From positions 3,389,308-3,453,307 of the forward strand of contig NZ_CP071696.1 in the NCBI RefSeq assembly GCF_018024495.1: a stretch of DNA of 64,000 nt, in the 5' to 3' direction. This stretch comes from Agromyces archimandritae (GTDB lineage: Bacteria; Actinomycetota; Actinomycetes; Actinomycetales; Microbacteriaceae). The notes under the pieces are model-generated. The model was not told the DNA's origin and searched no databases. It saw only the letters and a list, made by a program, of their open reading frames with translations. The position numbers and the translations under genes are program-made. Positions 20,023-29,479 of this stretch are shown here, piece by piece (position 1 is the first letter of the stretch; each line of letters opens with the position of its first letter).

Positions 20023-20228
20023 CATCCTTCACCCCGGCGATCCATGCCGAACGCACGCCCCGACTCGACCGCATCGAACGCGCAGCCGTCGCCATGAGCC
20101 TCGCCCTCGAACGCTGGGCCGGCCGCCGCTCCCTCGAACGGATGCGCAGGCTCGAGATGCGCGAAGTCATCGCGCGCGAGCAGAACCGCGCCTTCCAGGA
20201 CTACGGGATCTGGACCCGCCCACGCTGA
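20019..20228 (+). CDS. small hypothetical protein coupled to the ArsR-type regulator
   Basis: A 69-residue basic protein (starting MTSFTPAIHAERTPRLDRIE) with a predicted amphipathic, arginine-rich helix over most of its length (RRSLERMRRLEMREVIAREQ). The ATG overlaps the regulator stop, so it is probably translated by coupling. I do not recognise a family; it has no signal peptide or membrane segment. Short proteins of this look follow PadR- or ArsR-like regulators in other actinobacteria. Confidence 0.6.
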   Translation: MTSFTPAIHAERTPRLDRIERAAVAMSLALERWAGRRSLERMRRLEMREVIAREQNRAFQDYGIWTRPR

Positions 20229-20252
20229 CCGCAGCCGCCGAAGCGGCCGGGC

Positions 20253-20480
20253 TCACCAGTCCCCGTCGTCCTCGGCGCCGGATGCCGGATGCGCTGCGCC
20301 CGGCATCCGCACCACCGTCCCGTCGTCGGCCTCGACGATCGCGCGACCCTCGAGCCAGGTGAGGGTCCAGGACCCCGCGGCCGCAGCCTCGCGCTCATGG
20401 GCGACGATCGCCTCGCGGAGCTCGGCCGGCACACGTGCCGGCGGCTCCTGGCCGAAGGGCCATCTCGTGCCGAGCTGCAT
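20253..20480 (-). CDS. small hypothetical protein downstream of GNAT gene
   Basis: A 75-residue protein, MQLGTRWPFGQEPPARVPAE and onward, with no recognised domain. The middle (SWTLTWLEGRAIVEADDGT) could form a short beta sheet. Its ATG overlaps the stop of the upstream acetyltransferase gene (ATGA), which is the main support for its being real. It ends convergently with the small plus-strand gene 24 bases away. Confidence 0.6.
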   Translation of the reverse strand: MQLGTRWPFGQEPPARVPAELREAIVAHEREAAAAGSWTLTWLEGRAIVEADDGTVVRMPGAAHPASGAEDDGDW

Positions 20481-20959
20481 CAGTCGGCCTCCTCGGCATC
20501 GCCCGCGGTGCTCTCATCTTCGGGCACGCCCGAGGCGAAGACGACGAGGTCCGTGCGGCGGCCGATGCGCTCGGCCAGGCCCAGTGCCGCCTCGTTGCCG
20601 GCGGGCACGGCCCAGCCGAACTCGGCGATGCCGGGGCGCGAGCGGGCGTGCTCGAGCAGGGCGGTGCCGATGCCGGCGCGGCGGCGGCCCTCGTCGACGA
20701 AGAGATCGTCGACGGTCACGACGAACGAGGCCCTGAGCGCCCGCGGCACGACACGCGAGTGCACGAAGCCGACGAGGGCGCCCTGCTCGTCGAACGCCCC
20801 GGCGCCGGTCAGCGGCTCGGCGGGATCCCGCAGCCAGTTCCACACGACGAGCGCCTTCTGGTCGTCGAGGCTCGTTCCCGAGCACCGGCAGTAGACGTCG
20901 AAGAGCGGGATCCACGCGAAGAAGTCCTCGTCGCGCAGTTCGCGGATCTCGATGGGCAT
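20480..20959 (-). CDS. GNAT family N-acetyltransferase
   Basis: A 159-residue acetyl-CoA-dependent acetyltransferase. It starts MPIEIRELRDEDFFAWIPLF, and the acetyl-CoA-binding motif A is visible as VDDLFVDEGRRRAGIGTALL at about 83-102 with the R-x-x-G-I-G loop. The C-terminus is an acidic tail. The substrate is unknown. It lies 13 bases after valS on the same strand and overlaps the next small gene, so it is probably cotranscribed with valS. Confidence 0.88.
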   Translation of the reverse strand: MPIEIRELRDEDFFAWIPLFDVYCRCSGTSLDDQKALVVWNWLRDPAEPLTGAGAFDEQGALVGFVHSRVVPRALRASFVVTVDDLFVDEGRRRAGIGTALLEHARSRPGIAEFGWAVPAGNEAALGLAERIGRRTDLVVFASGVPEDESTAGDAEEAD

Positions 20960-20972
20960 GGGGCCTCCGGGG

Positions 20973-23549
20973 TCAGTCGGCGATCTCGAGGACGACGTCG
21001 CGCACCTCGAGCGCCTCGGCGGTCTGGAACTCGAGCGCGCCGATGCGCCCCACGGCCGACAGGTCGCCGGCGGCGGCCTCCAGCAGTGCGATCGCCTCGG
21101 CGGGCGCGGCGATGACCGCTCGCGAGACGGGGGTCTTCTGCGAGGCCTTCGCGTCGGTCTTCGCGCGGCGGATGCCCGTGAGCGCGGTGCTCGTGAGGCG
21201 CAGCAGCTCGGGGCCGGCCACGCCTGCGGCGGCGAGATCGTCCGCGACCGGCCAGGCGGCGCGGTGCACCGAGCCGTCGTGCGACCAGGACCACGCCTCC
21301 TCGGCCGCGAAGGCCAGCACCGGGGCGAAGAGCCGGAGGAGCACGTCGAGCGCGGTCTTCAGCGCAGCGACGGCCGAGGCCTGCTCGGGGCTCGCCTCGC
21401 CGTAGGCGCGCTCCTTGACGAGTTCGAGGTAGTCGTCGCAGAAGGTCCAGAAGAAGGTCTCGGCGACCTCGAGGGCCCGCGCGTGGTCGTACTGCTCGAG
21501 GGCGGTCGTGGCCTGACGGACGACGTCGGAGAGCTCCGCGAGCATGCTGCGGTCCACGGCGACGGTGACCGGGGCATCCGCCGCTCCCGAGAAGCCGAGG
21601 ATGAACTTCGCGGCGTTCAGCACCTTGATCGCCAGGCGCCGGCCGATCTTCACCTGCGTCGGGTTCTGCACGTCGAAGGAGGCGTCGGTGCCGAGGCGCG
21701 CCGAGGCCGCCCAGTACCGCACCGCGTCGGAGCCGTGCTGTTCGAGCAGACCGGCCGGGGTGACGACGTTGCCCTTCGACTTCGACATCTTCTTGCGATC
21801 GGGGTCGACGATGAAGCCCGAGATGGCGGCGTGCTGCCACGGCGAGACACCGTCCTCGAGCTCCGCGCGCAGCAGCGTCGAGAACAGCCAGGTGCGGATG
21901 ATGTCCTGCCCCTGCGGGCGCAGCGAGTAGGGGAACACGAGCTCGAAGAGCTCGGGGTCGCGCTCCCAGCCGCCCGCGAGCTGCGGGGTGAGCGAGGACG
22001 TCGCCCAGGTGTCCATGATGTCGTGCTCGCCGACGAAGCCGCCCGGCGTTCCGCGCTGCGACTCGTCGAAGCCGGGCGCCGGCGTCGACGACGGGTCGAC
22101 CGGGAGCATGTCGCGGGTGGCGACGATGGGCTCCTCGAAGCGGGTCTCGCCATCGGCGTCGACCGGGTACCACACCGGGATCGGCACGCCGAAGAAGCGC
22201 TGGCGCGAGATCAGCCAGTCGCCGGTGAGGCCGCCGACCCAGTTCTCGTAGCGCACGCGCATGAAGTCGGGGTGCCATTCGATCTCGCGGCCGCGTTCGA
22301 GCAGGCGCTCCCGCAGCCCCTCGTCGCGGGCGCCGTTGCGGATGTACCACTGCCGGGTGGAGACGACCTCGAGCGGGCGGTCGCCCTTCTCGAAGAACTT
22401 CACGGGGTGGGTGATCGCCTTGGGCTCGCCGATGAGGTCGCCCGATTCGCGGAGCAGTTCGACCATGCGCTGCTTGGCCGAGAACACGGTCTTGCCGGCG
22501 AGCTCGGCGAAGGCCTCGCGGGCCGCCCCGCTCGCCAGCGCCTCGGGGGCTTCGGCGACGATCCGGCCGTCCTTGCCGATGACGGTGCGGTTCGGCAGGT
22601 CGAGCTCGCGCCACCACACGACGTCGGTGACGTCGCCGAAGGTGCAGATCATGGCGATGCCGGAGCCCTTGTCGGGCTGGGCGAGGTGGTGGGCGAGCAC
22701 GGGCACCTCGACGCCGAAGACGGGCGTCGTCACGGTCGTGCCGAAGTACGGCCGGTAGCGCTCGTCGTCGGGGTGGGCGACGAGCGCAACGCACGCCGGC
22801 AGCAGCTCGGGGCGGGTCGTCTCGATTTCGATGGTGCCGCCGTCCGGCTTGTGGAACGACACCCGGTGGTAGGCGGCCGGCTGGTCGCGGTCCTCGAGCT
22901 CGGCCTGGGCGACGGCGGTGCGGAAGGTCACATCCCACAGGGTGGGGGCGAGCGCCTGATAGGCCTCGCCGCGTTCGACGTTGCGGATGAAGGCGAGTTG
23001 CGAGGTGAAGAGCGCCTCGTCGGCGATCGTGCGATACGTCTGCGTCCAGTCGACCGAGAGGCCGAGGCGGCGCCAGAGCGACTCGAACTGCTGCTCGTCC
23101 TCGGCGGTGAGCCGCTCGCAGAGTTCGATGAAGTTGCGCCGGCTGATCGGCACCTGGTCGGCGGGCTTGACGGTCTTGCCCTCGGTGCCCTCGAACGGCG
23201 GGGTGAAGCAGGCCTCGTACGGCAGCGAGGGGTCGCAGCGCACCCCGTAGTAGTTCTGCACGCGGCGTTCGGTGGGGAGGCCGTTGTCGTCCCAGCCCAT
23301 CGGGTAGAAGACGTGCTTGCCGGTCATGCGCCGGTAGCGGGCCTGCACATCGGTGTGGGTGTAGGAGAAGACGTGGCCGATGTGGAGCGAGCCGGAGGCC
23401 GTCGGCGGCGGGGTGTCGATCGAGTAGAGGCACTCGCGCGTGGCGGCGGTGCGATCGAATCGGTAGGTGCCCTGGTCTTCCCAGACGCCGCCCCAGCGGG
23501 CTTCGAGTCCTTCGAGGGCCGGTTTGTCGGGAATGCGCGACGCGGTCAT
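20973..23549 (-). CDS. valS: valine-tRNA ligase
   Basis: Class I aminoacyl-tRNA synthetase charging tRNA-Val, with editing of misactivated threonine. The 858-residue product has the ATP-binding HIGH motif (SGSLHIGHV, H56-H59) and KMSKS at 587-591 (DRKKMSKSKGNVVTP), with the CP1 editing domain between. The ATG giving MTASRIPDKPALEGLEARWG is well placed for the family. No T-box-like element was found upstream. A GNAT gene follows closely downstream. Confidence 0.96.
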   Translation of the reverse strand: MTASRIPDKPALEGLEARWGGVWEDQGTYRFDRTAATRECLYSIDTPPPTASGSLHIGHVFSYTHTDVQARYRRMTGKHVFYPMGWDDNGLPTERRVQNYYGVRCDPSLPYEACFTPPFEGTEGKTVKPADQVPISRRNFIELCERLTAEDEQQFESLWRRLGLSVDWTQTYRTIADEALFTSQLAFIRNVERGEAYQALAPTLWDVTFRTAVAQAELEDRDQPAAYHRVSFHKPDGGTIEIETTRPELLPACVALVAHPDDERYRPYFGTTVTTPVFGVEVPVLAHHLAQPDKGSGIAMICTFGDVTDVVWWRELDLPNRTVIGKDGRIVAEAPEALASGAAREAFAELAGKTVFSAKQRMVELLRESGDLIGEPKAITHPVKFFEKGDRPLEVVSTRQWYIRNGARDEGLRERLLERGREIEWHPDFMRVRYENWVGGLTGDWLISRQRFFGVPIPVWYPVDADGETRFEEPIVATRDMLPVDPSSTPAPGFDESQRGTPGGFVGEHDIMDTWATSSLTPQLAGGWERDPELFELVFPYSLRPQGQDIIRTWLFSTLLRAELEDGVSPWQHAAISGFIVDPDRKKMSKSKGNVVTPAGLLEQHGSDAVRYWAASARLGTDASFDVQNPTQVKIGRRLAIKVLNAAKFILGFSGAADAPVTVAVDRSMLAELSDVVRQATTALEQYDHARALEVAETFFWTFCDDYLELVKERAYGEASPEQASAVAALKTALDVLLRLFAPVLAFAAEEAWSWSHDGSVHRAAWPVADDLAAAGVAGPELLRLTSTALTGIRRAKTDAKASQKTPVSRAVIAAPAEAIALLEAAAGDLSAVGRIGALEFQTAEALEVRDVVLEIAD

Positions 23550-23600
23550 GGGAGCTCCGATTCGATATATGCGGCACCGAGTCCGAAGGGTGCCTGAGTG

Positions 23601-25304
23601 TCAGATCCCCTCCATCGTACCGAACGGCGGATGCGGATCCGCCGGGGTGCGGATGCGTCGCGGCGCGGCGGCCAGCAGTTCGGCCGTGTACGGGTGGGCG
23701 GGCCGGGCGAGGAGGCGCTCGGCCGGCCCGTGCTCGACGATGCGCCCGGCCCGCATGACGGCGATCTCGTCGCTCATGTGGCCGATGACGTCGAGGTCGT
23801 GGGAGATGAGGAGGTAGGCGAGGCCCCGCTCCCGCTGGAGCTCGTCGAGGAGGTCGAGCACCCGGGCCTGGACGGTGAGGTCGAGGGCCGAGACGGGCTC
23901 GTCGAGCACGAGCACCTCGGGCCGGGCGGCCAAGGCCCGGGCGATCGCGAGGCGCTGCCGCTGCCCGCCCGACAGGCGCGCGGGATGCCGTTCGGCGATC
24001 TCGGGGGAGAGTCCGACGGATGCCAGGAGCTCTGCGACCGCCTCGCGGCTGCCCTCGCCGACGCCGGCGCCGCGGGCCCCGAGGGCGTCGCGGAGGGTGT
24101 GCCCGGCGCTCCAGCGCGGGTCGAAGGAGCTGTGCGTGTCCTGCGAGACGAGGCCGATGCGTCGCCGCCGTGGCCGGCGTGCGTGTTCGCCGATCCCGCT
24201 CCATGGTTCGCCGAAGAGTTCGACCCGGCCGGCGTCGGACTCCAGGAGCCCGAGGGCGAGGCGCGCGATCGTCGTCTTGCCGCTGCCCGATTCGCCGACG
24301 ATGCCGAGGGTGCGGCCGGCGGCGAGCTCGAGGCTCGCGCCGTCGACGGCGGCTCGCCCCGGGCCGAAGCGCTTCACGACGTGCTCGAGGCGGAGCACGG
24401 GGTGCGGGCCGGCGGTTCGCGCGGGCGCGGTGGATGCCGGTGCCCCCTGCTCGGCCGGCGCCGCGGCATCCGCCCCGCCGTCGACGGCGTGCGGGCCGGC
24501 ATCCGCACCTTGCGGCATGAGCCGGGCCCCGCGCGGTACCCCGCCCGGCAGGGCGGCGAGCAGCGCCCGGGTCTCGGGGGCCTCGGGGGAGGCGAGCACC
24601 CGTTCTGTGGGCCCGGCCTCGACGATGCGGCCGTCGTGCATGGCGAGGACCCGGTCGGCGAGCCCGGCGACGACGCCGAGGTCGTGGCTGATCAGCAGCA
24701 GCGCCGTACCGGCCGCTTTCAGCCGGGCGAGCTCACCGAGCACGCGGTGCTGCACGACGGCGTCCAGCGCCGTCGTCGGCTCGTCGGCGATGAGGAACGG
24801 CGGGTCGAGCGCGATGGCCTGCGCGATGAGCGCCCGTTGCCGGAGGCCCCCCGACAGGGCCCCCGGCAGGAGCTTCGCGCGTTCGGCCGCATCCGGCATC
24901 CCGACCCGTTCGAGCAGTTCTACGACGCGTTCGGCGCGCTCGGCCGGGCGAAGCCGCGTGTGCAGCCGGAGCACGTCGCCGATCTCGCGGCCGACGGGCC
25001 GCAGCGGGTCGAGGGAGACGAGGGCGTCCTGCAGCACGAGGCCGATGCGGGAGCCGCGGATGCGCCGCCACTCGCGTTCGCCGGCCGCGCGCAGATCGCG
25101 GCCCTCGAAGCCGATGCGTTCGGCGCTCACGCGCGCGCCGGGGCCGGCGAGGCCGAGAAGGGAGCGAGCGACGAGCGACTTGCCGGATCCCGATTCGCCG
25201 ACGAGGGCCGTGCATTCGCCCGGCTCGATCGCGAAGGAGACGTCCTGCACGACGGCGCGGTCGCCGAAGGCGACGCCGAGCCCCGTGACGTCGACGAGGC
25301 TCAT
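23601..25304 (-). CDS. peptide/nickel-type ABC transporter, two fused ATPase domains
   Basis: Both ATPase subunits of an Opp/Dpp-type importer fused in one 567-residue chain. Domain 1 has Walker A GESGSGKS at 36-43 and signature LSGGLRQRALIAQ with Walker B FLIADEPTTALD. Domain 2 follows a linker of about 45 residues that is rich in alanine and glycine. It has VGESGSGKTTIARL, LSGGQRQRLAIARAL and VLVLDEPVSALD. Fusion of DppD- and DppF-like subunits is common in actinobacteria. The start overlaps the stop of the permease gene, placing it last in the four-gene importer operon. Confidence 0.93.
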   Translation of the reverse strand: MSLVDVTGLGVAFGDRAVVQDVSFAIEPGECTALVGESGSGKSLVARSLLGLAGPGARVSAERIGFEGRDLRAAGEREWRRIRGSRIGLVLQDALVSLDPLRPVGREIGDVLRLHTRLRPAERAERVVELLERVGMPDAAERAKLLPGALSGGLRQRALIAQAIALDPPFLIADEPTTALDAVVQHRVLGELARLKAAGTALLLISHDLGVVAGLADRVLAMHDGRIVEAGPTERVLASPEAPETRALLAALPGGVPRGARLMPQGADAGPHAVDGGADAAAPAEQGAPASTAPARTAGPHPVLRLEHVVKRFGPGRAAVDGASLELAAGRTLGIVGESGSGKTTIARLALGLLESDAGRVELFGEPWSGIGEHARRPRRRRIGLVSQDTHSSFDPRWSAGHTLRDALGARGAGVGEGSREAVAELLASVGLSPEIAERHPARLSGGQRQRLAIARALAARPEVLVLDEPVSALDLTVQARVLDLLDELQRERGLAYLLISHDLDVIGHMSDEIAVMRAGRIVEHGPAERLLARPAHPYTAELLAAAPRRIRTPADPHPPFGTMEGI

Positions 25305-26137
25305 CGGGGCTCCGTCCCCTCGGCGAGGCGCCGGCCGAGCACCGTGGCCGAGACGATCGTCGCGACGATCGCGAGGCCCGGAACGACCGTCATCCACCAC
25401 GCCGTCTGGATGTAGGTGCGGCCGGCGTTCAGCATCGCCCCCCACTCCGGCGCCGGGGGCTCGGCACCGAGCCCGAGGAAGCTGAGGGTCGCCGCCCACA
25501 CCACGGCCTGCCCGATGCCGAGGGTGGCGAGCACGAGGAGGCGGCGGGCGAGGTTCGGCAGGATCGTGCCGGCGACGATGCGCCATGGGCCGCGGCCGAG
25601 CACCCGGGCGGCCTCGACGTATCCGGTGGAGCGCAACTGCATGACCTGGCCGCGGATGATGCGCGCATAGCCGGGCGCGGTCGAGAGCCCGACCGCGATC
25701 GTCGCGGTGAGCGGGCCCGGGCCGGCCAGCACGATCACGAGGAGCGCGAGCAGCAGCCCGGGGAAGGCGAAGAGCACCTCGAGCAGGCGGCCGACCGCGA
25801 AATCCGCGGCCCGGCCGCCGAGGCCCGCGGCCAGGCCGAGCGGGATCGCGATCGACAGCCCGATCGCGGTCGCCGCGACGCCGATGAGGAGCGAGGAGGC
25901 CGCGCCGTGCACGAGGCGCGTGTACAGGTCGCGGCCCGATTCGTCGGTGCCGAGCCAGTGCGCCGGCCCCGGCGGGGTGAACGCTTCGGCGGGGCTGATC
26001 GCGAGCGGGTCGCCGGGGGCGAGGAGGCCGGGGGCGAGGCAGGCCAGCACGAGGGCGACGGCGAAGGCGCCCGCGAGCGCCTCCGGCACCCGCGTCGTGC
26101 GGATGCGGCGGGAGGCGGATGCGGTGAGCGCGCTCAT
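25301..26137 (-). CDS. ABC transporter permease (DppC/OppC-like)
   Basis: A 278-residue inner-membrane subunit of the importer. An N-terminal helix (LAGAFAVALVLACLAPGLLA, 20-39) precedes the characteristic GTDESGRDLYTRLVHGAASS segment near 63-82, then about five more helices. The ATPase-docking EAA-like loop is EAARVLGRGPWRIVAGTILP. The start overlaps the stop of the DppB-like gene and the end overlaps the ATPase gene (ATGA in both), indicating tight coupling within the operon. Confidence 0.93.
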   Translation of the reverse strand: MSALTASASRRIRTTRVPEALAGAFAVALVLACLAPGLLAPGDPLAISPAEAFTPPGPAHWLGTDESGRDLYTRLVHGAASSLLIGVAATAIGLSIAIPLGLAAGLGGRAADFAVGRLLEVLFAFPGLLLALLVIVLAGPGPLTATIAVGLSTAPGYARIIRGQVMQLRSTGYVEAARVLGRGPWRIVAGTILPNLARRLLVLATLGIGQAVVWAATLSFLGLGAEPPAPEWGAMLNAGRTYIQTAWWMTVVPGLAIVATIVSATVLGRRLAEGTEPR

Positions 26138-27126
26138 CCTGCCGGCTCCGATCGCAGGCGCGGGTCGAGCACGAGGCTCACGGCATCGGCGAGGATCGTG
26201 ATGAGGATGTATGCGAGCGCGACGACGATGACGATGCCCGTGACGAGGGGCACGTCGCGGCCCGTGACGGCCTGCACGAGGGAGCGGCCGAGGCCGGGGC
26301 GGGCGAAGACGGTCTCGACGACGACCGCCCCGCTCACGAGGTAGCCGAAGGCCCACGCCGACAGGTCGACGCCGGCGACGGCGGCGTGGCGGATGCCGTG
26401 GCGGATCCGCACCCCGAGCCCGCTCTCGCCGCGGGCGCGCGCCGACAGCGCGAACGGCGAGGCGAGGGCGTCGAGCAGAGAGGTGCGCATGACCTGGGCG
26501 AGGAAACCGGCGACGGGGATCGCGAGGGTCAGCACCGGCAGCACGAGGCCGGCCGCGGTGCCCGTCGACACCGGCGGCAGCCAGCCGAGCCCCGTCGAGA
26601 ACAGGGCGATGAGCACCGCGGCCAGCCAGAACTGGGGCAGGGCTGCGGCGACCGTCTCGATCGCCCCGCCGACCGCGGCGGCGAAGCGGCCGCCCTGCGT
26701 CGAGAACAGCGCGAGGCCGAGGGCGATCGCCCAGCCGGCGGCGAGGGCGAGGACGGCGAGCAGCAGGGTGCCGCCGAGCTGGGCGGCGATGACGTCGCCG
26801 ACCGGCATCCGCAGCGCATAGGAGGTGCCGAGGTCGCCGCCGGCGAGCCGCACGAGCGCGGCGAGGTACTGCTCGCCGAGCGGCCGGTCGAGGCCGTGCT
26901 CGGCGCGGACGAGGGCGAGCGCCTCCGGGCCGGCCTGGGATCCGGGGCCGCCGAGGATCGCGAGCGCCGGGTCGCCGGGGACGAGCCGCACCGCGAAGAA
27001 GGTGATCGTCACGACCGCCCACAGCACGAACACCGCACCGCCGGCGCGGGCGAGCACGCGCAGCCCGAGCCGGCCCCGGCGGGCCCGGAGGCCGCCGGAG
27101 CCGGTGGGGACGGCCAGCGCCGTCAT
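26134..27126 (-). CDS. ABC transporter permease (DppB/OppB-like)
   Basis: A 330-residue integral membrane subunit of the same importer. After a basic N-terminus it shows the first helix AVFVLWAVVTITFFAVRLVP ending in the conserved PGDP, the DLGTSYALRMPV segment near 115 and the binding-protein-dependent permease core to the C-terminus (about six helices). It pairs with the DppC-like protein encoded just downstream. It lies 22 bases after the substrate-binding lipoprotein gene. Confidence 0.93.
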   Translation of the reverse strand: MTALAVPTGSGGLRARRGRLGLRVLARAGGAVFVLWAVVTITFFAVRLVPGDPALAILGGPGSQAGPEALALVRAEHGLDRPLGEQYLAALVRLAGGDLGTSYALRMPVGDVIAAQLGGTLLLAVLALAAGWAIALGLALFSTQGGRFAAAVGGAIETVAAALPQFWLAAVLIALFSTGLGWLPPVSTGTAAGLVLPVLTLAIPVAGFLAQVMRTSLLDALASPFALSARARGESGLGVRIRHGIRHAAVAGVDLSAWAFGYLVSGAVVVETVFARPGLGRSLVQAVTGRDVPLVTGIVIVVALAYILITILADAVSLVLDPRLRSEPAG

Positions 27127-27148
27127 GCCGGCCGCCGGGGGCGCCGGG

Positions 27149-28786
27149 TCATCCGGCGAGCTTCGCGTCGAGGAACGTCGGCGTCGAGACCGTCGGCATC
27201 GCCCGCACCCCGGTCAGTTCGGCACGGTGCAGGAAGTGGTTCTGCTGGTCGTAGATCGGCAGCAGGCGGTAGTTGGCGAGGAGGCGCTGCTGCACCTGCT
27301 CGTAGAGGGCGGCACGCTCGTCGGGGCCCTGCGAGGCCGAGGCCGCGTCGAGGGCGGCGTCGATCTCGGGGTCGCGCACCTGGGCGAGGTTCGCGAAGTA
27401 GCCGCTCGGGGCGGGCGCCGTCGAATCGGAGTGGTAGACGATGCGCAGCACGTCGGGGCCGACCTTCGTGTAGGGGGCGCTGACGAGCTCGTACTCGTTC
27501 GCGGCGAGGGCCGCGTACCAGCTGGAGAGGTCCATGAGTTCGATGCGCACGTCGAAGCCGACGGTCTTCGCGCCCGCGGCGAGCTGCTCGAAGAGCGACT
27601 GCTCGGCGGCGACCGACTGATTGGTGCTGACGGGGAAGCGGAGTTCGAGGCGTGCGCCGTCCTTCATCCGGGTGCCGTCGTCGTCCCGGTCGGTCCACCC
27701 GGCTTCGTCGAGGAGCCGGCCGGCCGCCTCGGGGTCGACCTCGAAGAGAGAGGCGTCGCCGTATGCGAGCGGTTCGGCGCTCGACAGCGGCGAGGAGGAG
27801 CGGGCGGCGGTGTCGAAGAAGAGGCCGGCGATCGCGGCATCCACGTCGACGGCACGGACGAAGGCCTCGCGCACGCGCACGTCGTCGAAGGGCGCCTGGC
27901 CGCCGTTGAACTCGATGCGGTTGGACGCACCTGGCCGCGGGGCGTCGAGTTCGACGATGCCCGCGGCCTCGTCGGCCTGGGCGATCGTATCGGGCTGGGC
28001 GTTGTCGATGATGTCGACCTCGCCGGCCTGCAGGGCCGCGTAGCGGGTGGCTGCGTCGGCGATGAAGCGCCACTCGATGCCGGCGAGGTATGCGGGGCCG
28101 TCGTGGCCGGCGTCGGCGGGGGCGGATGCGTAGTCGTCGTTGCGGGTGAAGACGATGCGGTCCTGCTTGACCCAGTCCTCGACGACGAAGGGGCCGGTGC
28201 CGATGGGGGCGAGGCAGTTCGCGTCGGTGCCGCGGGCGATGCCGGCCGGCGACTGGATCGCCGTCCAGGGCTGGGCGAGGGATTCGAGCAGGGCGCTGTC
28301 GGGTGCGCTCAGGTGGAAGCGTGCGGTGCCGGCATCCACCGCCTCGACCGAGGCGACCTTCGCGACGGCGAGGTAGCCGGTCGAGGAGGCCGTCTCCGGG
28401 TCCTGCAGGTGCTCGATGTTGGTCTTGACGGCCTCGGCGTCGAACGGGGTCCCGTCGGTGAACTCGATGCCGTCGCGCAGCTCGAACTCCCAGCTGAGGC
28501 CGTCGCCAGAGACCTTCCACGACTCGGCGAGCCAGGGGATGATCTCGCCGGACGCGTCGCGGGAGACGAGCGATTCGAGGAACTGTGTGGCCGCGAGGGC
28601 CTGCGGGTAGTTGCCGCCGACGTGCGGATCGAGGCAGGTGGGCTCGGCGTCGCCGCTGGCGTAGACGAGGATGCCGCCGTCGGCCGCTTCGGGGCCCTCG
28701 GCGGTCTGGGCGCAGCCGGCGGTCGCGGCGAGGAGGCCGGCGGCGAGGGCGGCGCCCGGCAGGAGCCGGGTTCTGGTGCGGGGCAT
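27149..28786 (-). CDS. family 5 extracellular solute-binding lipoprotein
   Basis: Substrate-capture subunit of the importer, anchored outside the membrane. The signal peptide ends in a lipobox LLAATAGC with the lipidated cysteine at residue 25. The 545-residue protein has the SBP_bac_5 layout, including LAESWKVSGDGLSWEFELRD near 90-110 and the GTGPFVVEDW block. Such proteins bind peptides, nickel complexes or glycosides; sequence alone does not say which. It is the first gene of the importer operon and divergent from a TetR gene, which probably regulates it. Confidence 0.92.
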   Translation of the reverse strand: MPRTRTRLLPGAALAAGLLAATAGCAQTAEGPEAADGGILVYASGDAEPTCLDPHVGGNYPQALAATQFLESLVSRDASGEIIPWLAESWKVSGDGLSWEFELRDGIEFTDGTPFDAEAVKTNIEHLQDPETASSTGYLAVAKVASVEAVDAGTARFHLSAPDSALLESLAQPWTAIQSPAGIARGTDANCLAPIGTGPFVVEDWVKQDRIVFTRNDDYASAPADAGHDGPAYLAGIEWRFIADAATRYAALQAGEVDIIDNAQPDTIAQADEAAGIVELDAPRPGASNRIEFNGGQAPFDDVRVREAFVRAVDVDAAIAGLFFDTAARSSSPLSSAEPLAYGDASLFEVDPEAAGRLLDEAGWTDRDDDGTRMKDGARLELRFPVSTNQSVAAEQSLFEQLAAGAKTVGFDVRIELMDLSSWYAALAANEYELVSAPYTKVGPDVLRIVYHSDSTAPAPSGYFANLAQVRDPEIDAALDAASASQGPDERAALYEQVQQRLLANYRLLPIYDQQNHFLHRAELTGVRAMPTVSTPTFLDAKLAG

Positions 28787-28858
28787 GGTTCTCCTCGGGT
28801 GGGCGGATTCGCGGGTTTCAGTACTCGGTCCAACAACGTGGATGCCGATAATGATCCT
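28787..28858. promoter_or_regulatory. divergent importer / tetR control region
   Basis: The 72 bases between the two start codons must hold both promoters and probably the TetR operator. GATAAT at 28847-28852 is 6 bases before the tetR ATG and could be a leaderless -10. An AGTACT palindrome lies at about 28820-28825, within tttcagtactcggtcc. No longer perfect palindrome is visible. Confidence 0.45.
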
Positions 28859-29464
28859 ATGACGAATCCGCCGGCCCCCGGGCGCCCCCGCGCCTCCTCG
28901 AGACGCGACCTCGAAGACGCCGCCGCCGAACTCTTCCTCGAACAGGGCTACGCCCGCACCACCATCGGCGACATCGCCCGCCGCGCCGGCGTCGGCCGCA
29001 ACACCTTCTTCAACTACTTCGACGCGAAATCCGACCTCCTCTGGCTCGACTTCGACGAAACCGCCGCAGCCCTGCCCGACGCCCTCGACGCCGCCCCCGC
29101 CGACCTCGACCCCATGCCGGCCCTCGCCGCCGCCGTCCGGGAGCTCGCCGCCCGCCACCCCGCCACCGCCGTGCCCATCGCCCTCAGCCAGCACGAATCC
29201 ATGGACACCCTCGAGGAGTTCCGCGCCGCCGGCCTCGAACGCTTCGTCCGCCTCGCCGGATCCTTCGCCGGCTTCCTCGCCGCCCGCATCGGCCGGAGCC
29301 CCCGCGAACTCGACATCGCCGCAGCCGCGTCCGCGCTCGCCGCCGCCATCGCCGCCGGCGCCGGCGCCTGGGCGCTCGCCGGCGTCGGCCGCGGCCCCCT
29401 CACCGCATACCTCGACCGCGCCGTCGCCCCCGTCGTCGCCGGCTACGGGCCCGCGATCCGCTGA
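28859..29464 (+). CDS. TetR family transcriptional regulator
   Basis: A 201-residue repressor-type regulator. The N-terminal helix-turn-helix domain is clear at about 15-65: RRDLEDAAAELFLEQGYART, TTIGDIARRAGVGRNTFFNY, FDAKSDLL. The alanine-rich C-terminal helices form the ligand domain. Divergent placement against the peptide/nickel-type importer operon suggests it controls that transporter. The effector is unknown. The T-box of ileS begins directly after its stop. Confidence 0.9.
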   Translation: MTNPPAPGRPRASSRRDLEDAAAELFLEQGYARTTIGDIARRAGVGRNTFFNYFDAKSDLLWLDFDETAAALPDALDAAPADLDPMPALAAAVRELAARHPATAVPIALSQHESMDTLEEFRAAGLERFVRLAGSFAGFLAARIGRSPRELDIAAAASALAAAIAAGAGAWALAGVGRGPLTAYLDRAVAPVVAGYGPAIR

Positions 29465-29479
29465 CCGCGACGACCATCC

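Noticed and set aside
20809..24204. 1131-codon minus-strand frame over valS
   Set aside because: It is in a different frame from valS, arginine-rich and without domains; the valS frame has HIGH and KMSKS.
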